A DNA stretch of 64,000 nt from Nereida ignava (GCF_001049735.1 NZ_CVPC01000005.1:248001-312000); one strand, 5' to 3'. Positions 38,097 to 47,559 are shown, counted from the first letter of the stretch. The notes: generated by a model from the sequence alone, not told the origin. Numbers and translations are program-made.

Positions 38097-39248
38097 GTGG
38101 CCGAAAAGACATCTGAAGAAGAACCGATCACTGAAAAAGTTGACCCTGTGTTGGATGAAACGGTCGCAGACGCAGCTGCCGATGATACTCACGAAACGGA
38201 CAGTACATCCGACGAGGCAGGTTCTGACGAAGCGGTCGTTGAGCGGGATGAGACGCCAAAAGAAGAGCCAAGCGATACGAAAACCAGTCCAAAGGGCGGT
38301 ATTTTGCCGATGCTGGGTGCAGGTGTTGTGGTGGCTTTGCTTGGTTTTGTCGCGGGGCGTGCAGATATTATCCCGAACGATGCGCTTCCTGATTTTTTAC
38401 AACGCGATAGCACACTTGCAGAAACAGTTGCGGACCAAAAGGTGGCTTTGGATAACCTTGAGCAACGCTTGACCGAGTTTGCGACGGCTGATGACATCGC
38501 CGCACTTCAATCCCAATTGACCGAAGCGGCGGAAGATGGCGCGGCTGCGCGTGCCGCGTTAGCGGATCAAATTGCTAATCTTCCCGTTGTGACAGACAGC
38601 ACAGCGAACGTTGATATTGCAGCGGTACAAGATTTGATCAACGCGCAGAATTTGAAAATAGCAGCACTGACTGAACAGCTTCAGGCACAAACAGAGCAAA
38701 CTCAAACAAGTGTGGCGCAGCTTGAAGCCGCCGCCGTTGAAGAGGCGCTTTTTGCGCAGGCGCGTGCTGCATTGTCCCGAGTTCAGGCGGCTATCGAAAC
38801 TGGTGCGCCTTTTGGTTCGGCTTTGGCTGATTTTTCAGAAGCGAGCACGGCTACTGTGCCGGAAGTTTTGCAAGCTGTCTCAAGCACTGGTGTTCCGGCG
38901 CTGGCTTCTTTGCAGGATGAATTTCCACCACTTGCACGTCAGGCGCTTGCCGCTGCACGCTCGGAAACGCCAGTTCCCGAAACCACTGTTGGAAAGCTAT
39001 CAGCTTTTCTGGCTCGTCAGACCGAAGCGCGCTCTGTGACGCCGCGTGAAGGGTCGGATGCCGATGCTGTGCTGTCGCGTGTTGAAGCTGCTGTGCGCAA
39101 AGGTGCGTTAAACGATGCGCTGGCCGAGTTGGATACGCTCCCAGATACGTCTAAATCCGTTTTGTCGCCGTGGGCCGAAGCTGTAAAGCGCCGGCTTGAT
39201 GCCAGTACTGCTGCCGCTCAATTGGCGGCATCCCTTAAATCGAACTGA
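38097..39248 (+). CDS. Mitofilin-like inner-membrane protein
   Basis: Alphaproteobacterial COG4223-type protein, a distant relative of mitochondrial mitofilin (Mic60). An acidic cytoplasmic N-terminal tail (residues 1-60, rich in E/D/T), one transmembrane segment (about 68-85, GILPMLGAGVVVALLGFVAG), coiled coil (about 105-215) and a C-terminal helical domain. The start is GTG at 38097 with GAGGGAG upstream. The position between hemD and hemY is conserved in this group and may reflect a membrane or heme role, but this is inferred. Confidence 0.82.
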   Translation: MAEKTSEEEPITEKVDPVLDETVADAAADDTHETDSTSDEAGSDEAVVERDETPKEEPSDTKTSPKGGILPMLGAGVVVALLGFVAGRADIIPNDALPDFLQRDSTLAETVADQKVALDNLEQRLTEFATADDIAALQSQLTEAAEDGAAARAALADQIANLPVVTDSTANVDIAAVQDLINAQNLKIAALTEQLQAQTEQTQTSVAQLEAAAVEEALFAQARAALSRVQAAIETGAPFGSALADFSEASTATVPEVLQAVSSTGVPALASLQDEFPPLARQALAAARSETPVPETTVGKLSAFLARQTEARSVTPREGSDADAVLSRVEAAVRKGALNDALAELDTLPDTSKSVLSPWAEAVKRRLDASTAAAQLAASLKSN

Positions 39249-39259
39249 GGTCACGCATT

Positions 39260-40711
39260 ATGCTTTGGTCCCTTACTAAAATTCTTGTTTTTGTTGCATG
39301 TGTGGCCGCCCTTGCGTTTGGCGCGGTTCAGCTTTTGGAAATGGAAGGCGGCGTTCAGATCACCTTCAACGGGGTTGAGCGGACATTTGGCCCACTTCAA
39401 ACGGCCATTGCTTTTGCGGTGTTGGTCGCCGCGCTTTACATCGTATTGAAAGTGTTAGGCCTGATTGGTGCTGTGCTTCGGTTCATTAATGGGGATGAAA
39501 CAGCGCTGTCTCGTTATTTTGTGCGTAACCGCGAGCGTAAGGGGTTTGATGCCTTGTCCGAAGGCATGATGGCGCTTGCGTCAGGCGAGGGGCGCTTGGC
39601 GATGTCAAAGGCCAGCAAAGCGGAACGGTATCTACGTAAACCCGAGCTTACAAATCTGATCACCGCGCAAGCGGCAGAGATGGTTGGTGATACCAAAAAA
39701 GCGGACCAAGTTTACAAAGAGCTTTTGCAGAATGATCAGACCCGCTTTGTGGGTGTACGTGGAATTATGCGCCAGAAATTGGCTGCTGGTGATACGGATA
39801 CGGCCTTGGCCTTGGCGGAAAAGGCTTTTGCTTTGAAGCCTAAGCATGAAGAAACGCAGGACGTTTTGTTGCGACTTCAGGCTCAGAAAGAGGATTGGAG
39901 CGGCGCGCGCAAAACCTTGACCGCTAAGTTGAAGCATGGGTCGTTGCCTCGTGATGTGCACAAACGCCGCGATGCGGTTCTGGCGCTGTCAGAAGCAAAA
40001 GCGATTGTTGCAGATGATAGCACGATCGAAGTGAAAGAGGCGGCGATTGAGGCAAACCGGCTATCGCCAGATCTAATCCCGGCGGCCGTCTTGGCGGCGG
40101 ATTCTTATATCGCAGCCGGTGAAGGAAAGTACGCGGCGCGGGTTTTGAAAAAGGCGTGGGGCGCGCACCCTCACCCTGATCTAGCGGCTGCTTTTGCACG
40201 AATTGCGCCCGAAGAAACTCCGGCTGAGCGCCTCAAGCGGTTCAAAGCATTGACCCGCGTTGCCCCTGATCATGCCGAAACAAAAATGCTGCTTGCTGAG
40301 CTTCATATCGCAGCTGAAGATTTTCCAGCAGCGCGTGCTGCGATGGGTGATTTGGCGGAAAGAAACGCGACAACGCGCAGTCTAACAATTCTAGCGGCGA
40401 TTGAGCGTGGCCAAGGTGCCAGTGATGATGTTGTGCGCGGTTGGTTGACGAAGACGCTAACTGCCCCGCGTGGCCCACAGTGGGTTTGTGAGAACTGTCA
40501 AAATATTCACGCAGAATGGGCGCCAACCTGCTCAAATTGCGGTGCTTTTGATACGCTTGCGTGGCGTACTCCAACGACTTCTGATGCAACGATGCCGTCA
40601 TCTACGGAAATGCTGCCTTTGCTTGTTGGCACGCCCTCAGCATCCGATGTGGATGATGCCGAAGTCATTGATGAGGCGTCAACGGGCGTAGATGCGCCAG
40701 AGAAATACTGA
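39260..40711 (+). CDS. hemY: HemY-type TPR membrane protein with C-terminal zinc ribbon
   Basis: HemY_N protein (proteobacterial HemY, not the oxidase). Two N-terminal membrane segments (about residues 3-20 and 43-65), followed by TPR-like helical repeats (about 110-375). It ends with a CxxC...CxxC ribbon, VCENCQNIHAEWAPTCSNCG, similar to the rubredoxin-like knob of LapB. The size is 483 residues. It is 11 bp after the mitofilin-like gene. Precise function is unknown in alphaproteobacteria. Confidence 0.9.
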   Translation: MLWSLTKILVFVACVAALAFGAVQLLEMEGGVQITFNGVERTFGPLQTAIAFAVLVAALYIVLKVLGLIGAVLRFINGDETALSRYFVRNRERKGFDALSEGMMALASGEGRLAMSKASKAERYLRKPELTNLITAQAAEMVGDTKKADQVYKELLQNDQTRFVGVRGIMRQKLAAGDTDTALALAEKAFALKPKHEETQDVLLRLQAQKEDWSGARKTLTAKLKHGSLPRDVHKRRDAVLALSEAKAIVADDSTIEVKEAAIEANRLSPDLIPAAVLAADSYIAAGEGKYAARVLKKAWGAHPHPDLAAAFARIAPEETPAERLKRFKALTRVAPDHAETKMLLAELHIAAEDFPAARAAMGDLAERNATTRSLTILAAIERGQGASDDVVRGWLTKTLTAPRGPQWVCENCQNIHAEWAPTCSNCGAFDTLAWRTPTTSDATMPSSTEMLPLLVGTPSASDVDDAEVIDEASTGVDAPEKY

Positions 40712-40831
40712 CCGCGTTCAAACTATTTTTCGGCGTGCTCCTTATTAAATTTTAGCGATTAGCCCCATCAGAGTTACTTTAGGTTAATCAAGGGCTTGTT
40801 TCGGGAAATAATTGTTCTAGTCTCCTTAACA

Positions 40832-40849
40832 TTCTTGGAATGCCAAGAA
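40832..40849. promoter_or_regulatory. Operator-like inverted repeat upstream of dctP
   Basis: TTCTTGG-AATG-CCAAGAA has perfect 7-bp arms and lies 110 bases before the TRAP operon start. A second repeat, CCCAT-A-ATGGG (40919-40929), is 30 bases before the ATG. Either may bind the unknown operon regulator. Confidence 0.45.
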
Positions 40850-40958
40850 GCATAGCTTCGTTATCAGAGGTTAGTAAGTTTCGTTATCCTGTGATGTGAA
40901 GCCGAAAAAATAAGCGACCCCATAATGGGTTGCGCTGATCGATTCCTTGGGAGGGACT

Positions 40959-42053
40959 ATGACAAATACACTTAACCGCAGAAAGTTTTTGCGCGGCTCG
41001 GCTGTTGCCGGCGCTGCTGCTTTGGCGACACCAGCAGTTGCGGCCAACCACGGCACAACACTGAAAATGCAAGCTGCTTGGGGCGGCGGTATTTTCCTTG
41101 AAAATGCACAATCGTTTGCAAGCCGCGTTAACGAAATGTCTGGTGGTTCATTGACCATTGAAGTGCTGTCTGTCGACTCAGTTGTTAAGACAAGCCAGAT
41201 GCAAGACGCGGTACACCGCGGCGTTCTTGATGCAGCGCACTACGTATCAGCCTATTGGTACGGCAAGTCCAAAGCTGCATCACTCTTTGGCACAGGCCCG
41301 TGCTTTGGCTGGTCAAGCCAAGAGATGCTTGGCTGGATCCACGCAGGTGGTGGTCAAGAGCTCTTTGATGAGCTGATGGACAGCCTGCGCTTGAACGTTG
41401 TGTCTTTCTTCAACTCACCAATGCCAGCACAGCCACTTGGTTGGTTCCAAGAAGAAATCAAAGACGCAAGCCAGATGAATGGTCTGAAGTACCGTACTGT
41501 TGGTCTTGCTGCTGACGTTCTGCTCGAAATGGGCATGTCAGTTGTGCAGCTGCCTGGCGGTGAAATCCAGCCAGCGATGAAATCTGGTTTGATTGACGCG
41601 GCTGAATTTAACAACCCAACATCTGACCGTGACTTTGGTATGCAGGACGTTTCCAAGCACTACCACTTGGCATCATACCACCAGAGCCAAGAGTGCTTTG
41701 AAGTTACATTCAACAAAGACAAGTTCAACGGCCTGTCACCTGAGCACCAGGCGATCATCCGTAACGCGTCAATGGCTGAAAACTCCGGCTTCTACTGGGG
41801 CAACACAAAGCGTTACTCAGACGATCTGATCAAACTGCAAGAGCAGGACGGCGTGAACGTATACCGTACACCAGATTCTGTTATGGCAGCGCAGCTGGAA
41901 GCATGGGACAAAGTTGCAAACCGCATTGCGGACGACGATCCATTCTTCGCGAAGGTTATGGAGTCACAGAAGGCATACGCCAAAGATGTGATGAACTACC
42001 TCAACATGAACCAGCCTGATTACAAACTGGCGTACAACCACTACTTCGGTTGA
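40959..42053 (+). CDS. dctP: TRAP transporter substrate-binding protein
   Basis: Periplasmic solute receptor of a TRAP uptake system. A Tat signal is clear: NRRKFLRGSAVAGAAALATPAVAA (twin Arg near residues 6-7, cleavage near ALA/AVAA around 28). The mature part contains LKMQAAWGGGIFLENAQSFA and GADVLLEMG-like and GGEIQPAMKSGLIDAAEFNNP blocks characteristic of the 2-oxoacid/mannitol-chloroaromatic (TakP-like) branch. The start at 40959 follows GGGAGGG. The ligand is unknown, perhaps an organic acid. Confidence 0.92.
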   Translation: MTNTLNRRKFLRGSAVAGAAALATPAVAANHGTTLKMQAAWGGGIFLENAQSFASRVNEMSGGSLTIEVLSVDSVVKTSQMQDAVHRGVLDAAHYVSAYWYGKSKAASLFGTGPCFGWSSQEMLGWIHAGGGQELFDELMDSLRLNVVSFFNSPMPAQPLGWFQEEIKDASQMNGLKYRTVGLAADVLLEMGMSVVQLPGGEIQPAMKSGLIDAAEFNNPTSDRDFGMQDVSKHYHLASYHQSQECFEVTFNKDKFNGLSPEHQAIIRNASMAENSGFYWGNTKRYSDDLIKLQEQDGVNVYRTPDSVMAAQLEAWDKVANRIADDDPFFAKVMESQKAYAKDVMNYLNMNQPDYKLAYNHYFG

Positions 42054-42074
42054 TCGCTTAGTTTAGAAATGGTG

Positions 42075-42105
42075 TGTCCGGGTGCTTTATTGCGCCCGGA
42101 CATTT
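42075..42105 (+). terminator. Stem-loop after dctP (partial terminator)
   Basis: TGTCCGGG (42075-42082) pairs with CCCGGACA (42095-42102), followed by TTTG. It lies between dctP and dctQ, so it likely lowers downstream expression or protects dctP mRNA, giving more receptor than permease. Confidence 0.7.
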
Positions 42106-42165
42106 GCGCTCAATCAATTGACGAGCGCCAATAATTCACATGATCTGTAGGGGAGCGACAGACAC

Positions 42166-42756
42166 ATGAAAATCGTTTATGCCATTGAGGGACTGAGCCT
42201 GTGGGTTGGACGTGCCTTTGGGTGGTGCATTCTCATCCTCACACTGTCCGTATCGTACGAAGTATTCGTAAGATACGTCCTGAATTCGCCGACTGTTTGG
42301 GCGTTTGATATGATGATCCAGATGTACGGTGCTTTGTTCTTGATGTGTGGTGCGTATGCACTGGCGCAGGACACGCACGTACGTGCTGATGTTGTGTACC
42401 GTTTGCTACCGATCAAAGTACAAGCCTCGTTGGATTTTGTGCTTTATTTCCTATTCTTCTTTCCGGGCGTCATTGCCCTTGCTTGGTATGGTTACGAGAT
42501 CGCTTCTGATAGCTGGCGCTACAAAGAAGTGAGCTTTAACAGCCCTGCTAGTATTCAAATTTATTTCTTCAAATCTTTGATCCCGCTATCTGGTGCGCTG
42601 TTGGTGCTCCAAGGCTGTGCGGAGCTTGCGCGCTGCGTGATGGCGATGCGCACCGGTGCTTGGCCCGAGCGTTTGGCTGACGTCAAAGAAACTGAAGATT
42701 TGTTGGCGAGTATTGATCTGGACGCGATCCAGTCAGCTACGCCTTCTAATAAATGA
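42166..42756 (+). CDS. dctQ: TRAP transporter small permease (DctQ)
   Basis: Small membrane subunit of the TRAP system, 196 residues. Four hydrophobic segments are visible, around residues 15-40, 50-70, 85-110 and 130-150; RYVLNSPTVWAFDMMIQMYGALFLM is the typical DctQ core (quoted in part: SPTVWAFDM). GGGGA is upstream of the start. It pairs with DctM at 42791. Confidence 0.93.
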   Translation: MKIVYAIEGLSLWVGRAFGWCILILTLSVSYEVFVRYVLNSPTVWAFDMMIQMYGALFLMCGAYALAQDTHVRADVVYRLLPIKVQASLDFVLYFLFFFPGVIALAWYGYEIASDSWRYKEVSFNSPASIQIYFFKSLIPLSGALLVLQGCAELARCVMAMRTGAWPERLADVKETEDLLASIDLDAIQSATPSNK

Positions 42757-42790
42757 ACCGCCATAAGAGCGAATAGAAAGATATAAAAAG

Positions 42791-44158
42791 ATGTCAAATC
42801 CTGAAGTCGCCCTGTTGATGCTTGGGCTGTTCATTTTCCTTGTACTTCTTGGCTTTCCGATTGCTTTTACACTCCTCGCAATGGGTGTGGCATTTGGATA
42901 TTACGCGTACCACCAAGGTGGTCCGATCGAGACGTTCTCGGATATTTTCAACAACAACATTTTCTACCTACTGAACCAGAACACGTATTCTGTGATGGAA
43001 AACCCGATCCTGGTTGCGATCCCGTTGTTCCTGTTTATGGGCTACGTGGTTGAACGGGCGAACATCGTCGATAAGTTGTTCTTCTCTTTGTACATGGCCG
43101 CACGCAACTTGCCGGGTAGCCTTGCAATTGCCGCCTTGCTTACTTGTGCGGTGTTCTCAACAGCATCTGGAATCGTTGGTGCGGTTGTAACACTGATGGG
43201 CTTGTTGGCGTTTCCCGCGATGGCAAATGCCAATTATAACAAAAGCTTTGCGTCTGGCGTGATCTGTGCCGGTGGTACGTTGGGTATTTTGATCCCGCCA
43301 TCCATCATGCTTATCGTCTATGCGGCGATTGCAGATTTGTCGCCCTTGCGCCTTTACGCAGCTGCGGTGTTCCCCGGTTTATTGTTGGCGGGCCTCTACA
43401 TTGTGTACGTGATCACACGTGTTTGGTTTAATCCTGCATTGGCGCCAAAACCGACCATGGAAAATGTGCCGCCACCCCGCGAAATTTATAAAGACCTGTT
43501 GGTAAGTTTTGTGCCGCTGACTGTTTTGATTGCGCTGGTTCTTGGTTCAATCCTTGGTGGTCTTGCGACACCTGCTGAAGCCGCTGCAATGGGTGCTTTA
43601 GGGGGTATGGTGTTGGCGGTACTTTATCGCTCCATGACGTGGGAAAAGCTGAAGGAAAGCGTCTTCCTGACCGCAAAAGCAACCGCGATGGTGTGCTGGT
43701 TGTTCGTTGGTTCGTGGACGTTTGCATCGGTTTTTTCGTACTTGGGGGGACACGACATCATCGCAGATTGGGTTGGTGGCCTTGATCTTGAGCCGTGGGA
43801 ATTCTTGATCCTTGCTCAAATTATCATCTTCTTGCTGGGATGGCCGCTGGAATGGTCTGAGATCCTGATCATTTTCGTGCCAATCTTCTTGCCGCTTCTC
43901 GAGGTATTTGGTGTAAACCCTTACTTCTTTGCGATGTTGATTGCGTTGAACCTGCAGACTTCGTTCCTGACACCACCCATGGCGATGTCCGCCTATTATC
44001 TCAAAGGGGTCCTCAAGGACAAAATTGAGTTGATGGACATCTTCCGCGGTATCATGCCGTACTTGGGCATTGTGATTTTGACGATGGTCTTGATGTATAA
44101 CTTCCCAGGCATCGCATTGTGGTTCCCTGACTATCTCTTTGGACCATACATTCCATGA
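42791..44158 (+). CDS. dctM: TRAP transporter large permease (DctM)
   Basis: Large 12-helix-type permease that couples uptake to a sodium gradient. It contains LGFPIAFTLLAMG, NPILVAIPLFLFMGYVVERA, GTLGILIPPSIMLIVYA (signature) and NLQTSFLTPPMAMSAYYLKG. The length is 455 residues. It overlaps the amidase start by 4 bp, so transport and the downstream enzymes are one unit. Confidence 0.95.
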   Translation: MSNPEVALLMLGLFIFLVLLGFPIAFTLLAMGVAFGYYAYHQGGPIETFSDIFNNNIFYLLNQNTYSVMENPILVAIPLFLFMGYVVERANIVDKLFFSLYMAARNLPGSLAIAALLTCAVFSTASGIVGAVVTLMGLLAFPAMANANYNKSFASGVICAGGTLGILIPPSIMLIVYAAIADLSPLRLYAAAVFPGLLLAGLYIVYVITRVWFNPALAPKPTMENVPPPREIYKDLLVSFVPLTVLIALVLGSILGGLATPAEAAAMGALGGMVLAVLYRSMTWEKLKESVFLTAKATAMVCWLFVGSWTFASVFSYLGGHDIIADWVGGLDLEPWEFLILAQIIIFLLGWPLEWSEILIIFVPIFLPLLEVFGVNPYFFAMLIALNLQTSFLTPPMAMSAYYLKGVLKDKIELMDIFRGIMPYLGIVILTMVLMYNFPGIALWFPDYLFGPYIP

Positions 44159-45495
44159 TCCCAGATAGTTATAAACTAACTGCAACCGAGGCGGTGGATG
44201 CCATCGCCTCGGGACGCCTTAGTTCTGTTGAATTGGTCAAGTCTTGCTTGGCGCGCATTACGGAAACTGATGAAGCTATCAAAGCGTGGGCTTTTCTCGA
44301 TCCTGATGCAGCACTTGCCCAAGCGGCTGAATGTGACCGACTTCGCAGAGCAGGTATGGCAACGGGTCGTCTTCATGGCATTCCGGTTGGCCTGAAAGAC
44401 ATCATCGATACCGCCAAAATGCCAACACAGCGCGGAACATCGATCTTTGCCGGACGGCAAACGGAACACGTAGCCCGTTTGGTTGAACGTTTGCGCGAAG
44501 AAGGTGCTGTGATCATGGGTAAAACCGTGACCACTGAACTGGCTTTTGTGCACGAAAACGAAACCCGTAACCCCCACAACACTGACCACAGCCCTGGTGG
44601 TTCATCGAGCGGTTCGGCAGCTGCGGTTGCAGCGATGCATGTGCCGCTGGCCATTGGTACCCAGACAAATGGTTCCGTTATCCGTCCCGCATCATTCTGC
44701 GGAACATTTGGGTTCAAACCTACACGCGGTGTGATTTCCCGCAGTGGTGTTTTGCAGACGTCAGTTTCGCTTGATCAAGTGGGGTGCTTTGGTCGCAGTC
44801 TTGAAGACGTTGCGCTGTTGACCGATGCAATCGGAGGCTACGACCAAAATGATCAAGTTAGCTTTGCGCGCCCGCGTCCAAAGATGCTTGAAGGAGCGCA
44901 GGCCGAGGCATTGGTCACGCCCGAGTTTGCATGGTTTGATCTGCCCTTTAACGAGCGCCTTTCCGGCGATGCGCGTGAGGGCATGGAGGCGGTACTAGAC
45001 ATTCTTGGCGCTAAAGTGACCAAAATGGAGCCCGCAGATACCCTGTCTGATCTCGTCATGGTGCAAGCGCGTATCCATGAATATGAAATTGCCCATCACC
45101 AAGCAGAGGTCTTTGATACGCACTGGGATCAGATCAGTGATACGTTAAAACCCATCATTGAGCGTGCGCGTAAAATCACAAAAACTGAGTATGAAGACGC
45201 GCTAGCTGTAAAAGGGTCCGCTGAGTCGTTCTTTATGAACTTCTTTTTGGATTATGATGCGGTCATTGCGCCATCAGCTGCTGGCGAGGCTCCAAAGCTT
45301 GGAGACGGCACGGGCGATCCGATCTTTTGTACCCTGTGGACGCTTGCGGGGCTGCCATGTGTCAGCCTTCCTCTTCTGGTTGGTGACAATGGGCTACCGA
45401 TCGGTGTGCAACTTATTGGGCCACCTGAAAAAGATGACCGGCTTTTGCGCACGGCGCGATGGCTACAAACCTATTTATCTGAAACAGCCGAGTAA
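44155..45495 (+). CDS. Amidase (amidase signature family)
   Basis: Cytosolic amidase with the Ser-cisSer-Lys triad: VGLKDIIDTA carries the catalytic Lys near residue 79, and SPGGSSSGSAAAVAA carries the cis-Ser and Ser near residues 147-171. It has 446 residues. It follows dctM with ATGA overlap, suggesting it degrades an imported amide or its product. The substrate is not evident; GatA is unlikely because there are no gatB/gatC neighbours. Confidence 0.92.
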   Translation: MIPDSYKLTATEAVDAIASGRLSSVELVKSCLARITETDEAIKAWAFLDPDAALAQAAECDRLRRAGMATGRLHGIPVGLKDIIDTAKMPTQRGTSIFAGRQTEHVARLVERLREEGAVIMGKTVTTELAFVHENETRNPHNTDHSPGGSSSGSAAAVAAMHVPLAIGTQTNGSVIRPASFCGTFGFKPTRGVISRSGVLQTSVSLDQVGCFGRSLEDVALLTDAIGGYDQNDQVSFARPRPKMLEGAQAEALVTPEFAWFDLPFNERLSGDAREGMEAVLDILGAKVTKMEPADTLSDLVMVQARIHEYEIAHHQAEVFDTHWDQISDTLKPIIERARKITKTEYEDALAVKGSAESFFMNFFLDYDAVIAPSAAGEAPKLGDGTGDPIFCTLWTLAGLPCVSLPLLVGDNGLPIGVQLIGPPEKDDRLLRTARWLQTYLSETAE

Positions 45496-45512
45496 CTGAG
45501 AGGACCTACAAT

Positions 45513-45707
45513 ATGTCATATATGGTTAAGTTAATCGCCGGCCTGACTGGCACAGCATTTTTGTGCATTTTCATCGGGGGCCTGTCCCAAAGTATCTCAA
45601 GCGGTTTTGCCGGCTTTGTCGGTGGTGCACCGTTCATGCTTATCGCTATTCTCGTGTGCGGCATGGCCGTCTACGATTTCTGGGACGAGTGTGTACGTAA
45701 GAAATGA
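45513..45707 (+). CDS. Small membrane protein, unknown
   Basis: A 64-residue protein with two hydrophobic segments (about residues 4-27, VKLIAGLTGTAFLCIFIGG, and 34-52, GGAPFMLIAILVCGMAV) and a charged tail DECVRKK. AGGA precedes the ATG by about 7 bases. It is 17 bp after the amidase and overlaps the dehydrogenase by 4 bp, so it is cotranscribed. I do not recognise a family. Confidence 0.75.
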   Translation: MSYMVKLIAGLTGTAFLCIFIGGLSQSISSGFAGFVGGAPFMLIAILVCGMAVYDFWDECVRKK

Positions 45708-46669
45708 GTAAGAAACGTCTCTGGATTACGCGCCGCCTATCTGATGCAACGCTTGAACGGGCTGCGCGTGATTATGACGTTGTTATAAACCATGAAGATA
45801 CCCCGGGGACGGCTGCGGAGTTAATCGCGGCAAGTGCGGATTTCGACGCTGTTATTCCCTGCCACTCTGAGCACTTTACTGCGGATGTGGTGAGCCAGTT
45901 TTCTGACCGCTTGAAGATTGTGGCCAATCATTCGGTTGGTGTCGATCACTGCGATATTCCTGCGCTTAACGCGCGCGGCATCGCAGTCACGAACACGCCC
46001 GATGTGCTTTCTGATGCGACCGCTGAGTTGGCTATGTTGTTGATGCTTGGTGCTGCGCGCAATGCTGTAGCTGGTGACCGGATTGTGCGGACCGGCAATT
46101 GGGACAGCTGGTCACCGGCTTTTATGGTTGGCAAACAGGTAACCGGTGCGCGTTTAGGCATTATTGGGATGGGTCGCGTTGGGCAGGCTTTTGCTCAAAA
46201 GGCACGAGGTTTTGGGATGCAAGTGCATTACTACAACCGCCGCCCGCTTTCGTCTGATCTTGAGCACGGGGCTGTCTATCACGAGACCGTCGAAAGCCTT
46301 TTGTTGGTGTCTGATTTCTTATCGCTTCATTGTCCTGCAACGCCTGAGACGGTCGACCTGATGAATGGTGAGCGTTTTCAAATGCTGCCAAAAGGGGCCG
46401 TCGTTGTGAATACGGCACGTGGGGCGTTGGTTGATGAAGACGCTCTGATTGCAGCGCTTGATAGCGGGCATGTTTCTGCCGCCGGTCTTGATTGTTTTAA
46501 AGTTGAGCCGGGTGGCAACCCCAAGTTTTCGTCCTACGATAACGTATTCATGTTGCCCCACATCGGGAGTGCAACACGACAAACACGAGATGCCATGGGG
46601 TTCCGCGCCCTCGACAATCTCGATGCATTTTTCGCGGGCCAGACACCAAAGGATATCTTGACCAAATGA
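45704..46669 (+). CDS. D-2-hydroxyacid dehydrogenase (glyoxylate/hydroxypyruvate reductase type)
   Basis: NAD(P)-dependent D-isomer hydroxyacid dehydrogenase. VGVDHCDIPALNARGIAV is the substrate part, GIIGMGRVGQAFAQKARGFG the cofactor motif (about residues 148-167), VVNTARGALVDEDAL and LPHIGSATRQTRDAM hold the catalytic Arg, Glu and His. It has 321 residues. With the next gene it may convert hydroxy/keto acids of 2-4 carbons released from the transported substrate. Confidence 0.93.
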   Translation: MSKKRLWITRRLSDATLERAARDYDVVINHEDTPGTAAELIAASADFDAVIPCHSEHFTADVVSQFSDRLKIVANHSVGVDHCDIPALNARGIAVTNTPDVLSDATAELAMLLMLGAARNAVAGDRIVRTGNWDSWSPAFMVGKQVTGARLGIIGMGRVGQAFAQKARGFGMQVHYYNRRPLSSDLEHGAVYHETVESLLLVSDFLSLHCPATPETVDLMNGERFQMLPKGAVVVNTARGALVDEDALIAALDSGHVSAAGLDCFKVEPGGNPKFSSYDNVFMLPHIGSATRQTRDAMGFRALDNLDAFFAGQTPKDILTK

Positions 46670-47559
46670 TGGATAAATCAATCACCAAACTCGCGTTTCT
46701 CGGCCTTGGCGTCATGGGCTATCCAATGGCAGGCCATCTGGCAAAAGCAGGTCACTCCGTCACCGTTTATAACCGTACCACGGCAAAAGCACAGGCGTGG
46801 GTGGATGAGCATGGCGGCAGCTTGGGTGAGACACCGGCAGAAGCAGCGCGGGGCGCAGAAGTTGTTATGGCCTGTGTCGGTAATGATGATGATCTGCGCT
46901 CGGTTTGTCTTGGACCCGATGGGGCATTCGCCACGATGTCCGAAGGTAGCACTTTTGTTGATCACACCACCGTATCCGCAGCAGTCACAGCCGAGCTTCA
47001 CGCCGCTGCGAAAGCTAAGGGCATTGCCTTCGTCGATGCGCCTGTGTCTGGCGGACAAGCAGGCGCAGAGGGCGGGCAGCTTTCGATCATGTGTGGTGGT
47101 GCGCAAGCGGATTACGATTGGATTGAGCCTGTTATCAACACCTACGCAAAACTGTGTCGTCGTATTGGCGAAAGTGGCGCAGGTCAGATGACCAAAATGT
47201 GTAACCAGATTGCAATTGCTGGACTGGTGCAAGGATTGTCCGAAGCGTTGCACTTTGCTTCCAAAGCGGGACTCGATGGCGCTTCTGTTGTTGAGGTGAT
47301 CAGTCAGGGCGCTGCCGGTTCATGGCAAATGTCCAACCGCTATCAGACTATGCTGGATGATCATTTTGATCATGGGTTTGCCGTTGATTGGATGCGCAAA
47401 GATCTGGCGATTTGTCTAAGCACCGCCGAGGAAAATGGCGCGTCACTACCAATCACAGCTTTGGTCGACCAGTTCTATAAAGATGTGCAGAAAATGGGTG
47501 GTGGCCGTTGGGACACATCCGCTTTGTTCAAGCGCCTTCAAAACGACGGCACCAAGTAA
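46666..47559 (+). CDS. 3-hydroxyacid dehydrogenase, GarR/HIBADH family
   Basis: Beta-hydroxyacid dehydrogenase (tartronate semialdehyde reductase or 3-hydroxyisobutyrate dehydrogenase type). FLGLGVMGYPMAGHLAKAG is the N-terminal cofactor motif, FVDAPVSGGQAGAEGG the substrate motif, and GQMTKMCNQIA carries the catalytic Lys. It has 297 residues and overlaps the previous gene by 4 bp. It is the last intact gene of the dctPQM operon. Confidence 0.93.
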   Translation: MMDKSITKLAFLGLGVMGYPMAGHLAKAGHSVTVYNRTTAKAQAWVDEHGGSLGETPAEAARGAEVVMACVGNDDDLRSVCLGPDGAFATMSEGSTFVDHTTVSAAVTAELHAAAKAKGIAFVDAPVSGGQAGAEGGQLSIMCGGAQADYDWIEPVINTYAKLCRRIGESGAGQMTKMCNQIAIAGLVQGLSEALHFASKAGLDGASVVEVISQGAAGSWQMSNRYQTMLDDHFDHGFAVDWMRKDLAICLSTAEENGASLPITALVDQFYKDVQKMGGGRWDTSALFKRLQNDGTK

